Source: CAVTWS01 sp963738445 (lineage in GTDB: Bacteria; Actinomycetota; Acidimicrobiia; Acidimicrobiales; SHLQ01). From it: DNA of 64,000 nt. The position numbers and the translations under genes were made by a program. Positions within the stretch are counted from its first letter, which is position 1, and every line of letters begins with the position of its first letter. Location: assembly GCA_963738445.1 (NCBI GenBank), contig CAVTWS010000004.1, positions 372,001 through 436,000 of the forward strand. Reading direction: 5' to 3'. Below the pieces are notes generated by a model that ran no database searches, was not told the DNA's origin, and saw nothing but the letters and a program-made list of their open reading frames with translations. Shown in pieces: positions 7,909 to 17,067 of this stretch.

Positions 7909-8817
7909 ATGTCCCTGCTCGACCAGACATCCCGATCCAAGGACGCGGCCACTGTGACCCTCGATCCCACCAACATCGCCGCCCCGCGCTCGACCGATGC
8001 CGAGGCGCCGGGTCGCGGCGAGGTCGACCGTGGGCACGTCGTGTTCCACGTGGAGGACCTCAATGTCTACTACGGCACCTTCCGGGCCGTGCGGGACGTG
8101 TCGTTCGACATCCGGCAGTACGAGATCACCGCGCTCATCGGCCCATCGGGCTGCGGAAAGTCGACCGTGTTGCGCTGCTTCAATCGCATGAACGACCTCA
8201 TCGCGGGGGCGCGGGTCACCGGCACGCTCCGGTACCACGGCGTGGACCTGTACGACCCGAGGGTCGACTCGGTCGAGGTGCGCCGACGGGTCGGCATGGT
8301 GTTCCAGAAGCCCAATCCGTTCCCCAAGTCGATCTACGACAACGTCGCCTACGGCCCACGGCTGTCCGGGGTGAAGCGGAAGAGCGAGCTCGACGACGTG
8401 GTCGAGAGCTCGCTCCGCAAGGCGGCATTGTGGGACGAGGTGAAGGATCGCCTCGGCGCATCCGGCATGGGCATGTCGGGCGGCCAGCAGCAGCGGTTGT
8501 GCATCGCCCGAGCCATCGCCGTGAACCCCGACGTGTTGTTGATGGACGAGCCGTGTTCGGCGCTCGATCCCATCGCCACCGCCCGCATCGAGGACCTGAT
8601 GCAGGAGATCAAGAGTGAGTACACCATCCTGATCGTGACTCACAACATGCAGCAGGCGGCCCGGGTCAGCGACCGCACCGCCTTCTTCACCGCCGAGGTG
8701 CACTCCGAGAACGACACCCGTACCGGTGTGCTGGTCGAGTACGACAACACCGAGACGATCTTCTCGAACCCGACCGACGAACGGACCGAGAACTACGTCA
8801 CCGGCCGCTTCGGCTGA
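7909..8817 (+). CDS. pstB: Phosphate ABC transporter ATP-binding protein PstB
   Basis: A 302-aa ABC ATPase. Walker A is GPSGCGKST at about residues 78-86, the signature is MSGGQQQRL, Walker B is VLLMDEPCSALDP and the H-loop is IVTHNMQQA. PstB-typical stretches such as RMNDLIAGARVTG and VFQKPNPFPKSIYDN are present. It is about 45 residues longer at the N-terminus than usual PstB; this extra segment is charged and shows no motif, so a later start is conceivable, but the spacing to pstA (one base) favours the annotated ATG. Confidence 0.95.
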   Translation: MSLLDQTSRSKDAATVTLDPTNIAAPRSTDAEAPGRGEVDRGHVVFHVEDLNVYYGTFRAVRDVSFDIRQYEITALIGPSGCGKSTVLRCFNRMNDLIAGARVTGTLRYHGVDLYDPRVDSVEVRRRVGMVFQKPNPFPKSIYDNVAYGPRLSGVKRKSELDDVVESSLRKAALWDEVKDRLGASGMGMSGGQQQRLCIARAIAVNPDVLLMDEPCSALDPIATARIEDLMQEIKSEYTILIVTHNMQQAARVSDRTAFFTAEVHSENDTRTGVLVEYDNTETIFSNPTDERTENYVTGRFG

Positions 8818-8848
8818 TCCCCTCTATCCGACTCTCCCGAGGAACCCC

Positions 8849-9592
8849 GTGGCCGACGAGATCCGCAAGACCTTCCACCAGCAGCTCGACGAGATTCGGG
8901 GCGAGATCATCGCCCTGGCCGCTCGGGTGACCGAGACCATCCCCCGAGCGACGCATGCCCTCCTCGAGAACGATCTCGAGGAGGCCCAGCACATCATCAG
9001 CTCCGATGACGCCATCGACATGAAGGCGCTGCACATCGAGGAGGGCTGTTACCGCGCCCTGGCCCTGCAACAGCCGATGGCCAAGGACCTCCGGGCCATC
9101 GTCGCCGCCATGTGGATCGATGCCGAGCTCGAGCGTTCGGCCGACCTCGCCGTCAACATCTGCAAGGCCTGCCGCCGCACCTTCGGCATGCGCCTCAGCC
9201 CCAAGCTCCGGGGTCTGATCAGCCAGATGAGCGACGAGTCGGTACGTCTGACGAGGCTGGCCATCGATTCCTACGTCGAGGCCAACGCCGGACTGGCGGG
9301 GGCCCTCGACGACATCGACGATCGCCTCGACAACATGCACGCCGAGTACATCAGTGCCATCTTCGAGGCCCAGAACGCCGGCGAGGTCGACGTCAAGACG
9401 GCGGTTCAGCTGGCCCTGGTCGGCCGGTACCTGGAGCGGATCGGCGATCACGCCGTCGAGATCGGCGACCGGGTGCAGTACATGGTGACCGGATGGATGC
9501 CCGAGCACACCGGTGCGGCCCGGGAGGCCTTCCGGGTTGCTCGCGGCATCGAAGGCGAGCCCACGACCGGCGAACACCGGTCGGACTCGTAG
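8849..9592 (+). CDS. phoU: PhoU phosphate-signalling protein
   Basis: A 247-aa all-helical protein made of two PhoU repeats. PhoU links the Pst transporter to the sensor kinase and represses the Pho response when phosphate is plentiful. Recognisable parts are ALQQPMAKDLRAIVAAMWI, DAELERSADLAVNICK and, in the second repeat, VGRYLERIGDHAVEIGDRV, where the E/D residues bind metal. GTG 8849 is taken as the start because of a GAGGAA ribosome-binding site just upstream; the frame is open further into pstB. The gap to pstB is 31 bp. Confidence 0.93.
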   Translation: MADEIRKTFHQQLDEIRGEIIALAARVTETIPRATHALLENDLEEAQHIISSDDAIDMKALHIEEGCYRALALQQPMAKDLRAIVAAMWIDAELERSADLAVNICKACRRTFGMRLSPKLRGLISQMSDESVRLTRLAIDSYVEANAGLAGALDDIDDRLDNMHAEYISAIFEAQNAGEVDVKTAVQLALVGRYLERIGDHAVEIGDRVQYMVTGWMPEHTGAAREAFRVARGIEGEPTTGEHRSDS

Positions 9593-9607
9593 AGTCCGTG
9601 ATTCGTC

Positions 9608-10882
9608 GTGTCTGTACTCGTGCTGGTGCTCATCCTGGTAGCGGTCGGTCTGGCCCTGGGCGTGGGATACCTGGTCGGTCAACGCCGGCAGCTGGAGCAG
9701 CTGGCCCGGGAGCTCGACGCGTCGACTGCGGGCTCACCCGATCAGCTGGCGGCCGAGGTGCGGCGCCAGCATGCGTCGCTCGAGTCCCACCATCGTGAAC
9801 ACGAGAACGCCGCGGTCCGGCTCCGCGCCGCCCTCGACCGGGTGACTCAGGGCGTGGTCATCGTCGATGAAACCGGTCGCAACGTGTACACGAACACGTT
9901 TGCCGAGGGATTCGTCGACGCTCGCCATGGCGATGCCCTGGTCGAGGAGGCCATGCGGGAGCTCTTGGGCGACGCCTTGAAGGGCGAGGCGGCGGAGCGG
10001 GAGGTCGACCTCTACGGGCCGCCCCGCCGCACATTGCTGGTGTCGGCGCAACCGCTGTGCGGTCCGCGCAGCTCGATCGGCGCCGCCGTCCTGATCGACG
10101 ACGTCACCGAGCAGCATCGCCTCGACGCCGTCCGCCGGGATTTCGTCGCCAACGTCAGCCACGAGCTCAAGACCCCAGTCGGTGCGCTGAGCCTGCTCGC
10201 CGAGACGTTGGTCGGCGAGACCGATCCCGCCCATGTCGAGTCGTTGTCGGGTCGTCTCAATGCCGAGGCCTTCCGTCTCACGCGCCTGATCGACGACCTC
10301 CTCGATCTCAGCCGGCTCGAAGGTCCCGGGTCGATGGCCGCGGCTCGGCACCGCGTCGCGGATCTGGTCAACGAGTCCGTAGGTCGCGTCGCACCACTCG
10401 CCGAGCAGCATCACATCACCGTCGAGGTGGGACCGATCGCCGAATCGATCGTCATGTGGTGCGACCGTTCCCAGATGATCTCGGCCCTGCACAACCTGCT
10501 CGAGAACGCCGTCAAGTACTCCGATGCCGGAGGGGCGGTTGCCCTGCGGGTGGCCGCCACCGAGGACGAGGTGGCGATCGCCGTCGAGGACTACGGCATC
10601 GGCATCCCCGCCGGCAGTCTCGACCGCATCTTCGAGCGCTTCTATCGGGTCGACCGGGGACGATCACGCGCCACCGGCGGAACCGGGCTGGGTTTGTCGA
10701 TCGTGCGGCACGTCGCCACGAACCACGGCGGAACGGTGCGGGTGGTGTCGCGCGAGGGGGCCGGATCGACCTTCACCATCCTGGTTCCCGTCGGGACCGA
10801 GCCCGAGCCGCTGCACCCCCACCATCTCTACGCCTCGACAGCTGAGGTTGATACCCCCGATGGCGAACGCCGAGGAGCCTGA
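9608..10882 (+). CDS. Phosphate-type sensor histidine kinase (SenX3/PhoR-like)
   Basis: A 424-aa membrane kinase with one N-terminal helix (SVLVLVLILVAVGLALGVGYLV), a PAS-like region at about 70-170 and a HisKA domain with the phospho-acceptor H185 in NVSHELKTP. The ATPase domain has NLLENAVKYS (N box), DYGIGIP (G1), FERFYRVDRG (F box) and GGTGLGLSIV (G2). The single helix without an outer sensor domain is typical of SenX3 and PhoR, which read the state of PstSCAB-PhoU. It lies between phoU and the response regulator gene and starts with GTG, 15 bp after phoU. Confidence 0.92.
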   Translation: MSVLVLVLILVAVGLALGVGYLVGQRRQLEQLARELDASTAGSPDQLAAEVRRQHASLESHHREHENAAVRLRAALDRVTQGVVIVDETGRNVYTNTFAEGFVDARHGDALVEEAMRELLGDALKGEAAEREVDLYGPPRRTLLVSAQPLCGPRSSIGAAVLIDDVTEQHRLDAVRRDFVANVSHELKTPVGALSLLAETLVGETDPAHVESLSGRLNAEAFRLTRLIDDLLDLSRLEGPGSMAAARHRVADLVNESVGRVAPLAEQHHITVEVGPIAESIVMWCDRSQMISALHNLLENAVKYSDAGGAVALRVAATEDEVAIAVEDYGIGIPAGSLDRIFERFYRVDRGRSRATGGTGLGLSIVRHVATNHGGTVRVVSREGAGSTFTILVPVGTEPEPLHPHHLYASTAEVDTPDGERRGA

Positions 10883-10883
10883 C

Positions 10884-11606
10884 ATGTCAGAAGCCCGAGT
10901 CCTCGTGGTCGAGGACGAACCGTCGTTCTCGGAGGCCCTGCGCATCGGCCTCCAGCGCGAGGGATTCGACGTGCAACTCGTCGATGACGGCGGCGCCGCT
11001 TTGGCCGCCTTCGACGAGTATCGGCCCGACCTGGTGTTGCTCGATGTCATGCTGCCGACGGTGTCGGGCATCGACGTGTGCCGCGAGATCCGCACCCGCT
11101 CCAGTGTCCCGATCATCATGGTCACCGCCAAGGGCGAGGAGATCGACACGGTGGTCGGGCTCGAGGTCGGAGCCGACGACTACGTGCCCAAGCCATATCG
11201 CCTCCGTGAGCTGGTGGCGCGAATGCGAGCGGTCCTCCGCCGCACCGGGGTCGAGGGTTCGGCTGCCGAGGCGGGAGTGGAACCCACCGCCGCCATCACC
11301 GTGGGCGATGTCACGGTCGACCCCGACCGGCACGAGGTCACGGTGCGCGGCGAACCGGTGGCGTTGCCGCTCAAGGAGTTCGACCTGCTCGCCCTGCTCC
11401 TGGCCAACGCCGGGCGGGTCCTCACCCGCGCCACCCTCATCGACCGGGTGTGGGGCTCGGACTACTACGGCGACACCAAGACCCTCGACGTGCACGTGAA
11501 GCGGCTGCGGGCCAAGATCGAGGACGATCCCCGCCTGCCGAGCCGGATCGTCACCATTCGAGGTCTCGGCTACAAGTTCGACAAACCGAGGGAACCCAGC
11601 CGGTAG
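10884..11606 (+). CDS. OmpR-family response regulator (RegX3/PhoP-like)
   Basis: A 240-aa regulator with a receiver domain (acidic pocket E10 D11, phospho-acceptor D54 in VLLDVMLP, the lysine in PKPYRLREL) and a C-terminal winged-helix DNA-binding domain (EFDLLALLLANAGRVLTRATLIDRVWG, then VHVKRLRAKIE, RGLGYKF). It follows the kinase gene by one base. Its likely target in this window is the PHO box at 4558-4601. Confidence 0.93.
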   Translation: MSEARVLVVEDEPSFSEALRIGLQREGFDVQLVDDGGAALAAFDEYRPDLVLLDVMLPTVSGIDVCREIRTRSSVPIIMVTAKGEEIDTVVGLEVGADDYVPKPYRLRELVARMRAVLRRTGVEGSAAEAGVEPTAAITVGDVTVDPDRHEVTVRGEPVALPLKEFDLLALLLANAGRVLTRATLIDRVWGSDYYGDTKTLDVHVKRLRAKIEDDPRLPSRIVTIRGLGYKFDKPREPSR

Positions 11607-11656
11607 TCGTCACGTCGGCCGCTCCGTCACGGCCGCGCCAGGCGGCGTCGGCCTCT

Positions 11657-11662
11657 TAGGAT
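11657..11662 (+). promoter_or_regulatory. -10 TAGGAT for a leaderless start at 11671
   Basis: TAGGAT is followed by 8 nt and GTG 11671. This argues against the earlier in-frame TTG at 11662. Confidence 0.6.
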
Positions 11663-11670
11663 TGTCGGAA

Positions 11671-13335
11671 GTGAACCAGCAGAGACCCGGCTGGCGGCCG
11701 CTCCAGAAACCGCCTCGTTACGACGTTCCGGGCCCGAGGGCCTTCGAACTGTCGCCGTTCACTCGGCTGGCGCGTGTTCACACCCTGTCGACACTGGGCG
11801 ACGGCTTCATCGCCGTGGCCCTGGCCGGGTCCGTCTTCTTCTCCGCGCCCACCGGCGAGGCCCGCGGCCGGGTCGCGTTGTACCTGCTGCTGACCATCGC
11901 GCCGTTCGCCGTCGTGACGCCTCTCATCGGCCCGGCGATCGACCGCGCCCGCGGCGGCCGGCGCTCGATGATGATCGCCACCAACGCGGCGCGGGTGGTG
12001 CTGGCGTTCTTCATGATGCGAGATGTCGACAGCCTCCTGCTGTTCCCGGAGGCGTTCGGGATGTTGGTGCTCCAGAAGGGGTACTCCGTGGCCAAGAGCG
12101 CCTCGGTGCCGAGCCTGGTGGCCAATGAGGACGAGCTCGTCGAGGCGAACTCGAAGCTGGCGTTGCTCTCGGCGCTCGGCGGCATGGCCGGCGCCGGGTT
12201 CGGCGCGTTCTTCGTCCTGGTCGGCGGGCCTGCCCTGTCCGTCGGCGTCGCCATGTTGGTGTTCCTCGCCGGCACCTTGGCCGCCCTCGGTCTCCCCAAG
12301 GTGGTGGTGGCGCCCACCGAGGTCGCCGAAGCCGAACGAGTCGAGCTGCGAGGCACGGGCATCGTGCTGGCGGCCACAGCGATGGCCCTCCTTCGCGGGA
12401 TCGTGGGGTTCCTCACCTTCCTGCTGGCGTTCGAGTTCCGGGGGGGCGAGGACGGCCTCGACTTCGCCGACAAGGGTGCGGCGGTCGGCGCCGCTACCGG
12501 CGTGTATCGCGGGATCGACGTGACGGGTGAAGCGGGCGCACCCGCGTGGCACTTCGGTGTCGTCCTCGTCGGCGCCGGCCTGGGCACCGTCGTCGGGTCA
12601 CGGATCGCGCCGGAGTTGCGCAAGAACCAGCCGGAGGAGAACATCCTGGCCGGGGTACTGGCGGCGGTCGTGGCCGCCGGCCTACTGGCGACGTGGGGCG
12701 GTGGGGTCTCGGGTGCCTTTGCCGCCGCATTGACGGTTGCGCTCGCCACGGCGGCCGGGAAGCTGGCGTTCGACTCCCTCGTGCAGCGCGACGCTCCGGA
12801 CGCCAACTACGGTCGGAGCTTCGCGAGCTTCGAGGCCCGTTTCCAGCTGACCTGGGTCATCGGCGCCTTCATCGCCGTGGTGTCGCCCATCCGCAACGCT
12901 CGGCTCGGCTACTTCACGATCGCCCTGGTCGCCGGGTTCGCCGCCGTGTCGTACCTCCTGGGGGTGCGGACGGGTCGAGATGTCTCGCTGGCCGCATGGC
13001 GGCGGCGGGTGGCCGCGCTCCGCCGGCGCGAGCGGATCCGGTCCGGGCTGCCGGCGGCGGGATCCGCGCCGGCCGAGGATCGGCCCGAGCCCGGTCTCGC
13101 GGCCGAACCGGAGGCGTGGCATCAACCCGAGCTCGACTCGGGCGATGAAGGCCCGTCGCCTGACGACCCGCCGCCCCCGAGACCCGACGTTCCCGAGCCG
13201 TCGCCGCCGAGACCCGACGCTCCCGCGCCGCCGCCGGCATCGTGGGCCGGGGAAGGGTGGGGGCCGGTCGTCTCGTCCGTCGACGGAGTGGAGCTCCGAC
13301 CCCTCCACCCCGACGACCAGACGCGCCGCACCTGA
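11671..13335 (+). CDS. MFS-type membrane transporter with Pro-rich tail
   Basis: A 554-aa protein with roughly ten to twelve hydrophobic helices between residues 40 and 440 and an MFS-like loop (IDRARGGRRSMMIATNAARV) after helix 2. The substrate is unknown. The last 110 residues are a hydrophilic, proline- and acid-rich cytoplasmic tail (PSPDDPPPPRPDVPEPSPPR), unusual for the family. GTG 11671 is preferred over TTG 11662 because of the leaderless promoter pattern. It converges on the DUF2342 gene, with 24 bp between the stops. Confidence 0.75.
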   Translation: MNQQRPGWRPLQKPPRYDVPGPRAFELSPFTRLARVHTLSTLGDGFIAVALAGSVFFSAPTGEARGRVALYLLLTIAPFAVVTPLIGPAIDRARGGRRSMMIATNAARVVLAFFMMRDVDSLLLFPEAFGMLVLQKGYSVAKSASVPSLVANEDELVEANSKLALLSALGGMAGAGFGAFFVLVGGPALSVGVAMLVFLAGTLAALGLPKVVVAPTEVAEAERVELRGTGIVLAATAMALLRGIVGFLTFLLAFEFRGGEDGLDFADKGAAVGAATGVYRGIDVTGEAGAPAWHFGVVLVGAGLGTVVGSRIAPELRKNQPEENILAGVLAAVVAAGLLATWGGGVSGAFAAALTVALATAAGKLAFDSLVQRDAPDANYGRSFASFEARFQLTWVIGAFIAVVSPIRNARLGYFTIALVAGFAAVSYLLGVRTGRDVSLAAWRRRVAALRRRERIRSGLPAAGSAPAEDRPEPGLAAEPEAWHQPELDSGDEGPSPDDPPPPRPDVPEPSPPRPDAPAPPPASWAGEGWGPVVSSVDGVELRPLHPDDQTRRT

Positions 13336-13359
13336 GGCGAGGCCGAGCAGCCGGAAAGG

Positions 13360-14544
13360 TCAGCTCGGGGACAGGTCGATCCGGGCCAACCACAGCCCCG
13401 GAGCATCGACCTCGCTCGGCGTCGGGAGTTGGCCCTCCAGGAAGAGGCCCTCGAGGGCGTGGTCGCCGGCTCGTTCCACCACCCCGGCGATGAACGCCGC
13501 GCCGCGGTCGTACTGGGACTGGCTCAGCTCGAGGCCGAGGATCCGCTCGACGAACCGGTCGGCGGGGCTGGCCTCGACCCGGCGCCGTCGTTGCGCCTCG
13601 GTGATCTGGGCGTAGCTGCCGATCAGGCGTTGGCCGACCTTGTCCATCTGGTGATCGACCCAGCCGACGACGACGGCCACCGAGGCGGCCAGGTTGCGGC
13701 CGGCGACGGAGTCGGTCGGCGAACCGACGGCGCCGAGGATCATGTCGGGATCGGACAGGAGGTCCTGGAGGCCGGCCAGATCCGATGGCGAGGCGATCTG
13801 GAGGCGCCCGAGTCGATCCTGGAGCGCACCGGGGTCGGGGCGGAACCCGGCGGCGTGTTCGTGCAGGAGTGAGGTGATGCGTTCGCCCATCGGGGTGCTC
13901 CCGAGCACCGCGTGATGGAGCAGCTCGTGGAGGCACAACCACAGGACGAGGTCGTCGGCCGGCAAGCTCCAATCGGCGCCGAAGGCATCGACGTTCGGGA
14001 CGACGAGGTCGATGTCGTCCGAGCCCGGGCGGGGCACCGGGAGGTCGTAGACCCCGAGCGAGCGCTGACCGAGGTGGCCCACCAGGCTGCCCGCCGTGAA
14101 GCTCATGAGCATCGGGGTGAGCGCGCCCACCAGTGGAGCCAGGAAGGGATCGGCGTCGGCGGGGTCGGGTCCGGAGGCGGCCAGCGAACCGGCCAGCTTC
14201 TCGAACAAGGTCCGATAGGCGTCGAGGCTGTGCTGGACCCAGGTCGTGCGGCTCACCGGGACGACATGGATGGGGCGACCGGTCGAGCTGAAGGAGGAGC
14301 CCACGAGGTCGGCGACGTGGAGCTCGGCGGCCCGGGCCAGCTGCTCCACGTGGAGGCGCCGCAAGGGATCGACGTTGGGCTCGCTGCTACCCTCATTGGC
14401 GATCGAGACGGCGAGTTGCCGGGCCGTGTCCCAGTTCACCGATCCCTGGCCCTGCAACATCCGTAGGATCTCGGCGAAGAACGGGATGTTGCCGAATTCG
14501 CCATCTCCGAATCCGCTGTCGCCGAACGGGCCACTATCACTCAC
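13360..14544 (-). CDS. DUF2342-type zinc-dependent metalloprotease
   Basis: A 394-aa protein of the actinobacterial zincin family once labelled coenzyme F420 biosynthesis-associated. The metal site HELLHH is at about residues 206-211 in DDLVLWLCLHELLHHAV. The long amphipathic flanks, a LLHEHAAGFRPDP motif and the Q-x-L-LP-T-SEVDAPGLWLARIDL end fit this family. The substrate is unknown. The start is GTG 14544, supported by a -10 TACGAT six bases upstream. It is divergent from the epimerase gene, with only 25 bp between the start codons. Confidence 0.85.
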   Translation of the reverse strand: MSDSGPFGDSGFGDGEFGNIPFFAEILRMLQGQGSVNWDTARQLAVSIANEGSSEPNVDPLRRLHVEQLARAAELHVADLVGSSFSSTGRPIHVVPVSRTTWVQHSLDAYRTLFEKLAGSLAASGPDPADADPFLAPLVGALTPMLMSFTAGSLVGHLGQRSLGVYDLPVPRPGSDDIDLVVPNVDAFGADWSLPADDLVLWLCLHELLHHAVLGSTPMGERITSLLHEHAAGFRPDPGALQDRLGRLQIASPSDLAGLQDLLSDPDMILGAVGSPTDSVAGRNLAASVAVVVGWVDHQMDKVGQRLIGSYAQITEAQRRRRVEASPADRFVERILGLELSQSQYDRGAAFIAGVVERAGDHALEGLFLEGQLPTPSEVDAPGLWLARIDLSPS

Positions 14545-14550
14545 ATGGGC

Positions 14551-14556
14551 ATCGTA
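14551..14556 (-). promoter_or_regulatory. -10 TACGAT for a leaderless start at 14544
   Basis: Read on the minus strand, TACGAT is six bases from GTG 14544. Its last base pair is shared with the AGGAGG ribosome-binding site (14556-14561) of the divergent gene at 14570. Confidence 0.6.
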
Positions 14557-14569
14557 GGAGGATGAACCG

Positions 14570-15664
14570 ATGAACCGACCTCCTCACGTTGCGACGGGCG
14601 CCGACGACGGCGGCGTGTTGACGGCCGCGGCGCGCATCGTGGTGACGGGCGCGGCGGGCCGGGTCGGACGCCGGGTGTGCGCCCTGCTGGCCGACGCTCA
14701 CCCCGATATCACGGTGGTCGCGGTCGACCTGCGAGGTGGTGACCTGCCGGCGGGCGCCCAGTTCATCCAGGCGGACCTGGCGACGGTCGACCTGGCGGAG
14801 TTGCTCGATGGCGCCACGGTGGTGATCCACCTGGCCTCGCTCCTCCGTGCGGACGACGACGACGACAGCGACGGCCATCCGATCGATCTCACCGTCACCC
14901 GGCGCCTGCTCGATGCCGCGTCGACCGTGGAGCACATGATCCTCGTGTCGAGCGCCATGGTCTACGGCGCCTGGGCCGGGAACTCGATCCCGCTCACCGA
15001 GGACGCCCCGCTGCGGCCCAACCCGGAGTACCCGTTCGCGGTCCGCAAGGCGGAGATGGAGCGGATCGGCCTCGAGTGGCGGATTCGGGAGTCGGACCGG
15101 GCCCTCACCGTTCTGCGCCCCACCGTCACGGTGGCCGAGGGCGAGCGCGGTGGGCTGGCGCGGGTGTTGGCCGACGCCGCCATCATCCGAACCGACGAAG
15201 GTGATGCCCCCGTGCAGTTCCTGCATGCGGACGATCTGGCGACGGCGGTGATCGCGGCCGTCGAGCACCGGGTCGACGGGGTGCTGAACGTGGCCCCGGA
15301 CAGCTGGATCCAGGGCGATGAGTTCCGGGCGTTGATGGGACCGAAACCGAGGCTGCGCCTGGGCGCCAACTGGGCCCGATCGGTCCTGTGGCTCCGTCGA
15401 CGTCTCCGGATCGGGGCCTCACCCCCGGGTCTGGTGCCCTACACGACCTATCCGTGGGCCGTGGCCAACGATCGCCTCAAGGCGCTCGGGTGGCAGGAGA
15501 CATCGTCGAATGCCGAGGCGTACGTCGCCGCGTTCGACCCCGGTCCTCTCGACCGCCTGACCGCACGCCGCCGCCAAGAGATCGCGCTCGGGGTTATGGT
15601 CGCCGGCCTGGTCGGTCTGGCCCTCGCCGCGGCCGTGACGCTGCGCCGACTCCGGCGGAGGTAA
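14570..15664 (+). CDS. NAD-dependent epimerase/dehydratase-like protein with C-terminal helix
   Basis: A 364-aa extended SDR-type protein. The nucleotide loop is VVTGAAGRVGRR at about residues 24-35. The middle reads SSAMVYG...YPFAVRKAEME; the tyrosine-lysine spacing here is wider than the classic YxxxK, so catalytic activity is uncertain. The C-terminus has one membrane helix (ALGVMVAGLVGLALAAAVTL) and a basic end, so it is probably tail-anchored. An AGGAGG eight bases before ATG 14570 sets the start. The substrate is unknown. Confidence 0.75.
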   Translation: MNRPPHVATGADDGGVLTAAARIVVTGAAGRVGRRVCALLADAHPDITVVAVDLRGGDLPAGAQFIQADLATVDLAELLDGATVVIHLASLLRADDDDDSDGHPIDLTVTRRLLDAASTVEHMILVSSAMVYGAWAGNSIPLTEDAPLRPNPEYPFAVRKAEMERIGLEWRIRESDRALTVLRPTVTVAEGERGGLARVLADAAIIRTDEGDAPVQFLHADDLATAVIAAVEHRVDGVLNVAPDSWIQGDEFRALMGPKPRLRLGANWARSVLWLRRRLRIGASPPGLVPYTTYPWAVANDRLKALGWQETSSNAEAYVAAFDPGPLDRLTARRRQEIALGVMVAGLVGLALAAAVTLRRLRRR

Positions 15665-15685
15665 CTGGCCGTTCCGTCGCCGACT

Positions 15686-16927
15686 TCAGCGGGCGGGCCG
15701 AGCGCCGAGCTCGACGTCGAGGGTGAGGGTTTGTAGCGGCACCGGTCCGTCGCTGAAACGCCAGACCTCGAGGGTGACCACCTGGCCCGGGGCCAGCGAT
15801 CTCACCAGGATCGCGAAGGCCGATGGATCGCCGACGGCTCGGCCATCGACGGAGGCGATGATGTCGTCGACCCGAAGTCCGGCGGCGGACGCTGGACCGC
15901 CCGGCACCAAGGCGGAGACCTGCACGCTGTTGCGAACCAGCGGGTCGGCGTCGGCGTACTGATCGAGGCTGCGGGGGTCGACACCGATCCAACCGTCGTG
16001 GGAGATGTCGTCGCGAGCAGCGATGGCGATGGCGATCTCGCGTGCCGTGTCGATGGGCACGGCGAAGGAGTTGGCGCTCTGGCGCAGGGACGTGAGGATG
16101 GCGACCACCGCGCCGGAATCGTCGAGCACCGCGGAGCCGGGCGCCGCCTGGGTGAGACCGATGGGCGTCAGATCCGGGTGGAAGCCGGAGTCCGACCGCA
16201 GAACCGGGCCGGGGGCCTCGATCTCGCTGCGCTCCACGAACGCATCGGTGCTGCCGACACCGACGATGTCGCTGGTGCTGCCGGTGCCGACGACCGCGAC
16301 GGCGTCGGTCTCCTGCATGACGTGGTCCCGACTGAGGAGGGCCGGGACGAGGTTCTCGGCATCGACGTTGAGCACGGCGATGTCGGTCAGCGGGTCAGTC
16401 CCCAGGACGGTGGCGCGGACGATCTCTCCGTCCGGCAGGGAGACCGTGACCTCTCGTTCGTTGCCGAGCGGCCCGGCGGCGGTCACGAGCAGGCCATCGT
16501 CGCGGATGACGACACCCGTGATGGCCGGAGCGTCGTCGAGGGCGACCCGGGCCAGGCTGGGCCAGGCGCTGGCAGCGACTTCCTCGGCCCAGTTCTCGGG
16601 AGAGACCAGGCGCGGCGGGGTGGAATCGAACGGCTGCACCGGGACGCGTTCGGTGACGTGGACCGTACGGACGCTGACGGCGCCGAAGGTGAACCACAGG
16701 GCGCCGACGATGGACGCCCCGGTCAGCGCGGCGGCGATGGCCATGCCCCAACTGCGCGGAGGAGCGGGCCGGGCGACTCGCAGCGCGGCCCGCGTGTGGG
16801 CGGGGGCGGGGGTGGCCGAGGCGGACGCCCCGGCGAGGTGGCGCAGCTCGGACGGATGACGCCACAAACGATCCTCGGGGGGCAACGGCACCCCGTTGAA
16901 GTCGTCGTCGTCGGAATCGGGCGTCAC
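15686..16927 (-). CDS. HtrA-like trypsin/PDZ protein lacking the catalytic histidine
   Basis: A 413-aa protein with a cytoplasmic N-terminus (RLWRHPSEL), one membrane helix (AIAAALTGASIVGALWF), an S1C-like trypsin fold and a C-terminal PDZ domain (SALVPGGPASAAGLRVDDII). In active HtrA proteins the first catalytic residue lies in a TNxHVV motif; here the place reads LLVTAAGPLGN, with no histidine. The aspartate region (DPLTDIAVLNV) is kept. The GNSGGP serine loop is replaced by APGSAVLDDSG. It is likely a non-proteolytic PDZ sensor or adaptor. GTG 16927 is chosen from the leaderless promoter; a TTG two codons earlier is possible. Confidence 0.8.
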   Translation of the reverse strand: MTPDSDDDDFNGVPLPPEDRLWRHPSELRHLAGASASATPAPAHTRAALRVARPAPPRSWGMAIAAALTGASIVGALWFTFGAVSVRTVHVTERVPVQPFDSTPPRLVSPENWAEEVAASAWPSLARVALDDAPAITGVVIRDDGLLVTAAGPLGNEREVTVSLPDGEIVRATVLGTDPLTDIAVLNVDAENLVPALLSRDHVMQETDAVAVVGTGSTSDIVGVGSTDAFVERSEIEAPGPVLRSDSGFHPDLTPIGLTQAAPGSAVLDDSGAVVAILTSLRQSANSFAVPIDTAREIAIAIAARDDISHDGWIGVDPRSLDQYADADPLVRNSVQVSALVPGGPASAAGLRVDDIIASVDGRAVGDPSAFAILVRSLAPGQVVTLEVWRFSDGPVPLQTLTLDVELGARPAR

Positions 16928-16935
16928 GGCCAACG

Positions 16936-16941
16936 AGGATA
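16936..16941 (-). promoter_or_regulatory. -10 TATCCT for a leaderless start at 16927
   Basis: On the minus strand TATCCT is followed by 8 nt and GTG 16927. Confidence 0.5.
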
Positions 16942-17054
16942 CCGACCAACCGCACGCCCGTGATCGCGGCCCTGCTGTTGATGTCGGCCGGCCGGACCCG
17001 GCCCGGCTGGGACGCTCCGTGGGGGTCCGGTGTCTGCCTGGTCGGCGGCTCGCC

Positions 17055-17060
17055 TACGAT
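17055..17060 (+). promoter_or_regulatory. -10 TACGAT for a leaderless start at 17068
   Basis: TACGAT is followed by 7 nt and GTG 17068. The in-frame ATG 17059 overlaps the hexamer itself and so cannot be the start of a transcript made from this promoter. Confidence 0.6.
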
Positions 17061-17067
17061 GGCCGCC

